Part shown: positions 8,825 through 14,493 of the stretch, piece after piece
How the letters are laid out: every line of letters starts with the position of its first letter
Numbering within the stretch: position 1 is the stretch's first letter
Assembly (NCBI GenBank): GCA_008933525.1
Contig: WBUV01000004.1
Location: 1-21,788 of the forward strand
Source: Bacteroidales bacterium
GTDB lineage: Bacteria > Bacteroidota > Bacteroidia > Bacteroidales > Tenuifilaceae
Reading direction: 5' to 3'
Length of the DNA: 21,788 bases
Notes under the pieces: generated by a model
The model's input: the letters and a program-made list of their open reading frames with translations, nothing else
Database searches by the model: none
Told to the model about the DNA's origin: nothing
Made by a program: the position numbers and the translations under genes

Positions 8825-9976
8825 ATGGATAATGATTTTTTAAGAATTCAGGACGATGTATGTACAGACATGGCTCACGGGTTAGCCAACAACGAATCAG
8901 AGAAAAAAGCAATAGACTCCATTCTGTTGGATAATCCAATGAGGATTACCCCTTACCTAAAAAAACTTATTGTCAAATACGACAGCATTCGTAAACAATT
9001 TCTTCCATCACCTCTTGAAGCTGAAACTCATGGAACTGCAACTCCCTTTGAAGAGGGCAAAAAAACCTCACCTATTTACGGTTTAGAGCGGTTATATAGG
9101 GATAGAGTTCTTCTCACACCTCATTTCGATTGTCCTGCATACTGTCGTTTTTGCTATAAGAAAAGCAGGGTGATGCGTAACCGCAAGAGTATGACCTTGG
9201 CGGATATCGATTTGGCCGTTGCAGAGGTTGGGAAAATGCAGGATGTACGGGGTGCACTTATAACTGGAGGTGATCCATTTATGGATAAAAACAAGCTATT
9301 CTACCTTTTAGATAAACTAATGACCTTAGAAAATATAAAAGAGATTCGCATTGGCACTCGAATGCTTTTGAACAGTCCCCATGTATTTACCGATGAACTT
9401 TGCGATAAACTTGCCAGTTACATTCGCCCCAACTTCAACGATGCATCAAAAAGTAAATATTTGGCAATAAACGTACACTTTAACCACCCCGATGAGTTAC
9501 AGCCCGAAGTTCTGGAGGCTTGTCATAAGCTAACATCAAGAGGTATCACACTCCGAAATCAAACTGTGCTTTTAAAAGGAATTAATGATGATACGAAAAC
9601 AATGAAACATCTATTTCACCTACTGCTAAGGAATAATATCATTGTTTACTATATGAACCATTGTATGCCTGTTGCTGGAAGCGACCATTTAAGAACAACC
9701 GTTCAGAAAGGATTGGATATTTACAAGGATTTATGCACCGAGTCGTCGTGTTCAATTCCTCACTACGTTTATGCTCCATCGGGAGGTAAAGTTCATGTTG
9801 GCCCCGATACCACTTTTGATTACTCCAACGAGAATGGATTAAACCTTGTAAAGGTCAAACTTCTTTACAAAGCTGCAGAGTTTCGGGCAATTGCAAAAAA
9901 GGAACTTCCTCCACGTCATTCTGAAACTGAAGATGGATTTATTGAGGGATACTACATTGACGGAACCGATAACTAG
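8825..9976 (+). CDS. KamA-family radical SAM/PLP aminomutase of unknown substrate
   Basis: 383 residues. It has the radical SAM cluster motif CxxxCxxC at Cys103, Cys107 and Cys110 (FDCPAYCRFCY), the SAM-binding ITGGDPF (146-152), and a C-terminal SGGK with Lys322, which matches the lysine that holds PLP in lysine 2,3-aminomutase. KamA enzymes move an alpha-amino group to the beta carbon of an amino acid. By recalled alignment to clostridial lysine 2,3-aminomutase, the three substrate-binding positions differ: carboxylate-binding Arg134 is Lys112, and the aspartates 293 and 330 that hold the lysine side chain are Met281 and Tyr316. Lysine is therefore an unlikely substrate. It is shorter than lysine 2,3-aminomutase (about 416) and longer than EpmB (about 340). 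It is the first gene of a three-gene operon, 14 bp ahead of the next. Confidence 0.85.
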   Translation: MDNDFLRIQDDVCTDMAHGLANNESEKKAIDSILLDNPMRITPYLKKLIVKYDSIRKQFLPSPLEAETHGTATPFEEGKKTSPIYGLERLYRDRVLLTPHFDCPAYCRFCYKKSRVMRNRKSMTLADIDLAVAEVGKMQDVRGALITGGDPFMDKNKLFYLLDKLMTLENIKEIRIGTRMLLNSPHVFTDELCDKLASYIRPNFNDASKSKYLAINVHFNHPDELQPEVLEACHKLTSRGITLRNQTVLLKGINDDTKTMKHLFHLLLRNNIIVYYMNHCMPVAGSDHLRTTVQKGLDIYKDLCTESSCSIPHYVYAPSGGKVHVGPDTTFDYSNENGLNLVKVKLLYKAAEFRAIAKKELPPRHSETEDGFIEGYYIDGTDN

Positions 9977-9990
9977 TTAGCCCTAAAACA

Positions 9991-11007
9991 ATGGCCAAAG
10001 GACTTGATTTTTATATTGCGCTACAAGGATGCTACAAACCAGCAGAGTACATTCAATTAGGTAAAATAATTGAATCGAATGGATTTGATAGAATTTATGT
10101 TTACGACGATTTGATGTTTTATCCATCGTTTCCAATCCTTAGCCTTATTGCGGAGCATACAAATAGAATTGAACTTGGCCCTTGCTTGGTGAATGGATTT
10201 TATAGGCATCCAGCGCTTATCGCATCGAATGCAGCATTTCTGGATGCAGTAAGCAAAGGTCGTTCAATTCTAGGCCTAGGACGTGGTGCATTCTTCGATT
10301 TTTTGAATTTAAAAGATAAGGAGAAGTTTACCCGTAAAGGTTTCGAGGAAACCCATCAATTGGTAAGTCATCTGTTTCAGCAAAAGCAGGAAGAGTTTAG
10401 GGGAAAAATATTCAAAACCACCGCGAAGGCAGTTTTGAGAGTTCCTACTCCTTCAAATCCCTATTTTGTTACTGCAACTTGGAATACCAAAATGGCATAT
10501 TTGGGGGGGAAATACTCCAACGAGGTTCAACTGGCTGAGGTTTTTACAGAAACGCACCTCGACGAAATGCTAAAATCGTTCCAAAAAGGTTGCTCTGAGT
10601 CCAAGCATAATGGAGCGAAGCACCTTTCGATAGGAGGAATGATTTGTGTTTCCGACGATTCGGCAAAAGCTATAGAAAAAGCTAAGAGAACACTGGCAGT
10701 ATATATTCCTTATCTGAAAACCATTCTGAAACAACATAAGGTTGATGTAAAATCAAAATTGATAAGGGAGATTGATTATGAATCGAAGCGAGGAAATTAC
10801 TTTGAGGCGAGTGCTCTGATTCCTGATGATTTTGTGTCGATTTTAACGCTATCGGGTACGCCCGATGATGTTGCAAAAAGACTTAAAAGGTTAATCAACG
10901 GAAAACCTATTAAAGGGATTATGTTTTCACCTCCCTACAGCACGTTCGATTCTATGGATGAGAACATAATGTATTTATCGCAAAATCTATTACCTAAACT
11001 TCAATAA
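9991..11007 (+). CDS. Luciferase-like (LLM) flavin/F420-type oxidoreductase
   Basis: 338 residues with the TIM-barrel pattern of the bacterial luciferase/Mer superfamily: LDFYIALQG at the first strand, IIESNGFDRIYVYDD, then RIELGPCLVNGFYRHPALIA and GRSILGLGRGAFFDFL, which resembles the cofactor-binding region of methylene-tetrahydromethanopterin reductase-like proteins. The C-terminal GTPDDVAKRLKRLI helix is also typical. Such proteins use FMN or F420; Bacteroidota are not generally known to make F420, so a flavin is more likely, but the sequence does not settle it. It starts 14 bp after the aminomutase stop and is surely cotranscribed, suggesting that it acts on the same metabolite, perhaps oxidising a beta-amino acid product. 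The substrate is unknown. Confidence 0.8.
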   Translation: MAKGLDFYIALQGCYKPAEYIQLGKIIESNGFDRIYVYDDLMFYPSFPILSLIAEHTNRIELGPCLVNGFYRHPALIASNAAFLDAVSKGRSILGLGRGAFFDFLNLKDKEKFTRKGFEETHQLVSHLFQQKQEEFRGKIFKTTAKAVLRVPTPSNPYFVTATWNTKMAYLGGKYSNEVQLAEVFTETHLDEMLKSFQKGCSESKHNGAKHLSIGGMICVSDDSAKAIEKAKRTLAVYIPYLKTILKQHKVDVKSKLIREIDYESKRGNYFEASALIPDDFVSILTLSGTPDDVAKRLKRLINGKPIKGIMFSPPYSTFDSMDENIMYLSQNLLPKLQ

Positions 11008-11037
11008 ACATAATGTTTAACTTAAAAACAATTAATT

Positions 11038-11430
11038 ATGAGCGAGAACAAAACAACAAATGCTGTTTACGATTCAAGAACCAATGCTGCTATTGGAACT
11101 TTTGTGGGTTTTTTAACTCCAGAGGAGTTTAAAACAGTGGCCAATCAATTGCTTAGCATTTTGGAAACAAAACGTTTAAAGAAACAACTAAATGATATTA
11201 AGCAAATGAAAGTTTTGAAGCCAGAAGTTCAGGAGTGGCTAAATACCGATTGGTTTCCAAGAGCACAAAAAATTGGATTAAAATACTTTGCATTCGTAGT
11301 TCCCGATGATATTTTCGGAAAAATGAGTATGGATGGAGCAAACAAAAATGCTCAGAATGCTTTTGGAATTGAAATACAGTACTTCAACAACGTTGATGCT
11401 GCAAAGAACTGGTTGATTAGTAAAAACTAG
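11038..11430 (+). CDS. Small STAS/SEC14-like protein
   Basis: 130 residues, no signal peptide or membrane segment. The pattern fits the small STAS-like proteins common in Bacteroidota: an N-terminal strand (AVYDSRTNAAIGTFVGFL), a helix beginning TPEEFKTVANQLLSI, a central LKPEVQEWLNTDWFPRAQKIGLKYFAFVVPDDIFGKMSMD, and a C-terminal IQYFNNVDAAKNWL. The function of this group is not established. Some related STAS proteins bind small ligands or partner proteins. It lies 30 bp behind the oxidoreductase and is followed by a two-way terminator at 11453-11479, so it is the last gene of the aminomutase operon. A role as partner or ligand-binding accessory for that operon is a guess. Confidence 0.6.
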   Translation: MSENKTTNAVYDSRTNAAIGTFVGFLTPEEFKTVANQLLSILETKRLKKQLNDIKQMKVLKPEVQEWLNTDWFPRAQKIGLKYFAFVVPDDIFGKMSMDGANKNAQNAFGIEIQYFNNVDAAKNWLISKN

Positions 11431-11452
11431 TAAGTTTAATTTTTAGAGTTAG

Positions 11453-11479
11453 AATAGCGTAGTGTAAAGCTACGCTATT
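11453..11479. terminator. Two-way intrinsic terminator between convergent operons
   Basis: A perfect 10-bp stem, AATAGCGTAG (11453-11462) and CTACGCTATT (11470-11479), with a 7-base loop. A T-rich tract follows on the plus strand, and the minus strand reads into A/T-rich DNA. It sits between the stop of the STAS-like gene and the stop of the sigma gene, so it can end both converging transcripts. Confidence 0.85.
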
Positions 11480-11480
11480 T

Positions 11481-12077
11481 TTATTTTATCAGGTTTAAAA
11501 GTAGAAAAATAATTATTGATAGATTCAAATCCTCAACCATAAACTTGCGAATATCTTTCAAGGCCAACCTGATGTGAGTTTCAATTGTTTTTTCGGAAAT
11601 GTTAAGTTGTTGCGATATCTCTTTATGGCTAAGGCCATCCTTGCGGCTAAGTTCAAATACTTTTTTCCGCTGTGCAGGTAAATCGTCAATTATTTTATCA
11701 ACGTGGCCTTGCAAATCCTTAAGTACGATATCGTGCTCGAGTTTCGAATGGGTAAAGTCGATGTGATGACCAAGGTGTTCTAAGTACGCTTTTTCGTTAA
11801 CCTTTTTGCGGTGAAGATTGAAAATTGTATTACGGGCTATTGTAAAAAGATATGCACTTATGGAATAGTCTGGATCGAGTCTATTGCGAGTTTCCCATAC
11901 TTTCACAAAAACCTCCTGGGTAATATTTTCGGCATCTTCCTTGGAACGTAAAAACTTGAGGGCAAAGTAGTAGAGCTTCTCCGAGTAAATATCGTAGAGT
12001 TCAGCAAATGCCTTTTGGTCGCCGTCAATAATTCGGCTTACAATTCTTTGTTCAATATGTTTACCCTCTGTGGCCAA
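11481..12077 (-). CDS. ECF (sigma-70 family) RNA polymerase sigma factor, TTG start
   Basis: 198 residues. Region 2 is clear (DGDQKAFAELYDIYSEKLYYFALKFL, then AENITQEVFVKVWETR and AYLFTIARNTIFN), as is the region 4 helix-turn-helix (LPAQRKKVFELSRKDGLSHKEISQQLNISEKTIETHI). The hydrophobic C-terminal tail is common in Bacteroidota ECF factors paired with FecR proteins. The start is TTG at 12077: no ATG occurs before about residue 180 and no better alternative start is in frame, while region 2 begins within about 15 residues. The gene is in the same frame as iadA, separated only by TAA and AAT. It should direct transcription of the susC/susD operon when released by the FecR protein encoded two genes upstream. 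Confidence 0.9.
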   Translation of the reverse strand: MATEGKHIEQRIVSRIIDGDQKAFAELYDIYSEKLYYFALKFLRSKEDAENITQEVFVKVWETRNRLDPDYSISAYLFTIARNTIFNLHRKKVNEKAYLEHLGHHIDFTHSKLEHDIVLKDLQGHVDKIIDDLPAQRKKVFELSRKDGLSHKEISQQLNISEKTIETHIRLALKDIRKFMVEDLNLSIIIFLLLNLIK

Positions 12078-12080
12078 ATT

Positions 12081-13262
12081 TTAGTATTCGTAGGTTCCTT
12101 TTACCAGTAGTTTTTTATTGCTTAGCATAACTCTACCCCGAGAAATTACCTCGGTTATTGTAAAGTTCCTTTCAATTAGTACAATATCTGCGTCGGCTCC
12201 AACCCTAATATTTCCCTTATTTCGCAGTTTTAATATTTTGGCGACATTGGATGTGACGGTTTTCAAGGCCACTTCCAATGGGAGTTTATCAATTGTAACA
12301 GCCTCGCTCATTTCCGTGAAAATTGATTTTGGTTGTCCCATTTCAAGTCTAACCAATTCACCATTATCATCGAAATGGGGAAGTGAACCGTTTCCATCCG
12401 ATGTCATTGTAATATGTTCAATAGGAACTCCAGCGTTTAGCAATTCCTTAATAGATGTGGAGGGTTTTACCTCATACTCGGCAAAGTAGGGGTATGAACT
12501 TGCGGTTATATCAACATAACCTTCCTTGCCGTAAGTTTTAGCATCCTCAAAAATGTAGTCGTTCCTATTGCAATGCGTTGGGAAGAACTGCTTATACTTC
12601 AACTCGCTATTCTTAACGGCCTCAACAATTGGGTTGAATGGATTTTTGGCATCGCCCATATGGATATTTACAATTCCAGCTTTTCCGCCGAGCATTCCGC
12701 CAACCCTTGCCTGTTCCGCAATACGTATTATCTCGTTTGTGGTTGGCACAGAGCTACGATGATCCGATAGCGCTATTTCGCCAACCCCAATAACCTCATC
12801 AACTAGAGCTAAATCTCTATCAATTGCTCCGGTAATTGTTGGTGTGGGAACCTGATATGATCCTGTGTACATCCACGCTGAAACACCTTCGGCTTTAAGG
12901 CTTTTAACCTTCATCAGCACGCTATCAGGTCGACGCGTAATGCCATCGGTACCAAGGCAGCCAACAATAGAGGTTATTCCTCCTACAATCATTTGGCTCA
13001 GCTGCATTTCAGGAGTCCGAGTGGAAGGTCCCCCCTCGCCACCGGCACCTGCAATGTGGACATGAGCATCAATTAATCCCGGAATTGCCCTTTTTCCCTT
13101 GGCATCAATGACAATAACATCGAAAGGTTTTAGGGTTGTGGCATCAATTTTATCGGCAATGGCAACAATGGTTTCGCCGGAAATAAGAATATCCTTAACC
13201 CCAATATTTTCGGGAGCAAATATTTCGGCCTGTGATATTAATACTAGTTTAATCGATTCCAT
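12081..13262 (-). CDS. iadA: Isoaspartyl dipeptidase (amidohydrolase superfamily, M38)
   Basis: 393 residues, as in E. coli IadA (390). It hydrolyses beta-aspartyl (isoaspartyl) dipeptides, including products of protein damage and beta-Asp-Arg from cyanophycin. Visible motifs are DAHVHI with His67 and His69 (metal), GGEGGPSTRTPE with Glu76, the metal ligands His201 (NIHMGD) and His230 (FPTHCNRN), and the catalytic Asp289 (TMTSDGNGS). The strand-4 bridging ligand differs: where E. coli has VKCAISDH with carboxylated Lys162, this protein has GEIALSDH, placing Glu162 at that position. No signal peptide, so cytoplasmic. Its position between fecR and the sigma gene ties isoaspartyl peptide breakdown to the envelope signalling pair. 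The stop is 3 bp before the sigma start. Confidence 0.93.
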   Translation of the reverse strand: MESIKLVLISQAEIFAPENIGVKDILISGETIVAIADKIDATTLKPFDVIVIDAKGKRAIPGLIDAHVHIAGAGGEGGPSTRTPEMQLSQMIVGGITSIVGCLGTDGITRRPDSVLMKVKSLKAEGVSAWMYTGSYQVPTPTITGAIDRDLALVDEVIGVGEIALSDHRSSVPTTNEIIRIAEQARVGGMLGGKAGIVNIHMGDAKNPFNPIVEAVKNSELKYKQFFPTHCNRNDYIFEDAKTYGKEGYVDITASSYPYFAEYEVKPSTSIKELLNAGVPIEHITMTSDGNGSLPHFDDNGELVRLEMGQPKSIFTEMSEAVTIDKLPLEVALKTVTSNVAKILKLRNKGNIRVGADADIVLIERNFTITEVISRGRVMLSNKKLLVKGTYEY

Positions 13263-13280
13263 AATCCAACAATTAAAACA

Positions 13281-13311
13281 AAACCCCTACCGGATATACT
13301 GATAGAGGTTT
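13281..13311 (-). terminator. Possible terminator or attenuator between fecR and iadA
   Basis: On the minus strand, AAACCTCTA and TAGGGGTTT form a 9-bp stem with one G-U pair and a 13-base loop, followed by TGTTTTAATT. It fills the 56-bp gap after fecR. If it works, it would reduce read-through from fecR into iadA and the sigma gene. Confidence 0.5.
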
Positions 13312-13318
13312 ATAGTGT

Positions 13319-14317
13319 TTACTTCTTTCTAGAATAAATAATAACGCCACCGTTTGCTGTTGTATAATCCACGGGAAGCGTTTTTTTAATGATATTTAGA
13401 GTCTCGTCCAGCGATTCTGTATCGATACTCATTGTTAAGCGATGCTTATTTTTGAGATCATCGCTTAGGGTGATCTCCACGTTATACCATCGCTGTAATT
13501 TCACGATTACATTATCGAACATTTCGTTTTCAAAAACCAATTCGCCCTTTTGCCAAGCCGTTGATGTGGTAACATCAACTTTATCCATCACAAATCGTTC
13601 TTCGGATTTGTAGAATGTTGCTTTATGGTTGGGCGATAGAATTACACTTTGGATTTTGTTTGTCCCCGGATTTTTACGACTTATTTTCACTTTACCAGTA
13701 AAAAGGGTTGTTTCTACAATGGCATCGCTAGCAAAAGCCATAACATTGAAACTTGTTCCAAGTACCTCAATCTCTATTGTAGAAGTTTTAACAATAAATG
13801 GTTTTTTAGCATCCTTTGTTACATCAAAAAAGGCCTCTCCATCTAGTGTTACCGTGCGGTTCTTGCGGGCAAATTTCTTTGGATATTTAATAGATGACTT
13901 TGAATTTAGGGTAACCTTTGATCCATCGGGAAGCAAAATCTCCTTTGATGTTTTTTCTGTATTCGATACCTGGGCATAAGCAATCTCCTGTTGCGTTCCA
14001 ATTCTATAAATTGAGAAAACAGCAGCGCTTGCAGCCAAAACCAATCCTACACCAATAACCGCTGCGTACTTTCTTGTAAAATGGGATATATTATGGGTAA
14101 TGCTAACCTCGTTTGAGCTGATTTGATTCTTAACACTATTGAAAACAGCTTGCTTGTCGAAACCCAACTCTATTGATTTTTTCTCCAGCTTATCGTCCCA
14201 AACCTCCCTAAGCATAGTTTCCGACTCCTTTGAGTCATAAACAGCCTTTTTCTCTCTATCGGTTGCTATGCCAAAGTAAAAACGAATAAATTTCTTTCTA
14301 TCCAGTTTGCCGCTCAT
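13319..14317 (-). CDS. FecR-family anti-sigma factor (transmembrane)
   Basis: 332 residues. A cytoplasmic N-terminal part (1-83) is followed by one membrane segment (about 84-105, YAAVIGVGLVLAASAAVFSIY) and a periplasmic FecR domain (about 125-215: LPDGSKVTLNSKSSIKYP, then GEAFFDVTKDAKKPFIV and EVLGTSFNVMAF). A DUF4974-type C-terminal domain (about 255-330, FDNVIVKLQRWYNVEI) shares its fold with the STN domain. In this family the C-terminal part receives the signal from the STN domain of a TonB-dependent transporter and frees an ECF sigma factor. The only STN transporter in the window is SusC at 871-4074. Unusually, fecR precedes iadA and the sigma gene rather than following the sigma gene directly. 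Confidence 0.92.
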   Translation of the reverse strand: MSGKLDRKKFIRFYFGIATDREKKAVYDSKESETMLREVWDDKLEKKSIELGFDKQAVFNSVKNQISSNEVSITHNISHFTRKYAAVIGVGLVLAASAAVFSIYRIGTQQEIAYAQVSNTEKTSKEILLPDGSKVTLNSKSSIKYPKKFARKNRTVTLDGEAFFDVTKDAKKPFIVKTSTIEIEVLGTSFNVMAFASDAIVETTLFTGKVKISRKNPGTNKIQSVILSPNHKATFYKSEERFVMDKVDVTTSTAWQKGELVFENEMFDNVIVKLQRWYNVEITLSDDLKNKHRLTMSIDTESLDETLNIIKKTLPVDYTTANGGVIIYSRKK

Positions 14318-14337
14318 TTTTATGTAATTAGTAAAAT

Positions 14338-14345
14338 CAAAAATA
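14338..14345 (-). promoter_or_regulatory. Candidate -7 box upstream of fecR
   Basis: The minus strand reads TATTTTTG, an exact match to the Bacteroidota -7 consensus TAnnTTTG, 20 bp upstream of the fecR ATG. No TTG or TTTG lies at the expected distance of about 17-23 bp, so only half of the promoter is supported. Confidence 0.4.
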
Positions 14346-14444
14346 CGAAAAGAGAACTTCTTATATCCATTACACGCATTATTTATTTAACCCTTAACAA
14401 TAATTGGATTTTAACCTTTGTTAACTTATCTGCTAAAAGATTAA

Positions 14445-14470
14445 GGGGAATTACCCTTAAGTAATCCCCC
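14445..14470 (-). terminator. Terminator of the T9SS repeat-protein gene
   Basis: On the minus strand, GGGGGATTAC and GTAATTCCCC form a 10-bp stem (one G-U pair) with a 6-base loop, followed by TTAATCTTTT. It lies 24 bp beyond the stop of the T9SS protein and upstream of fecR, so fecR probably has its own promoter. Confidence 0.7.
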
Positions 14471-14493
14471 TCAGAAAAAATTCACCAACAATT

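Noticed and set aside
9991..11007. Calling the LLM protein an F420-dependent methanopterin reductase
   Set aside because: The resemblance is superfamily-level only, and F420 use is not established for this group; the cofactor is left open.
12077..12081. Treating iadA and the sigma gene as one gene broken by a nonsense mutation
   Set aside because: Both parts are full-length members of unrelated families, so two coupled genes is simpler; read-through is kept only as a finding.
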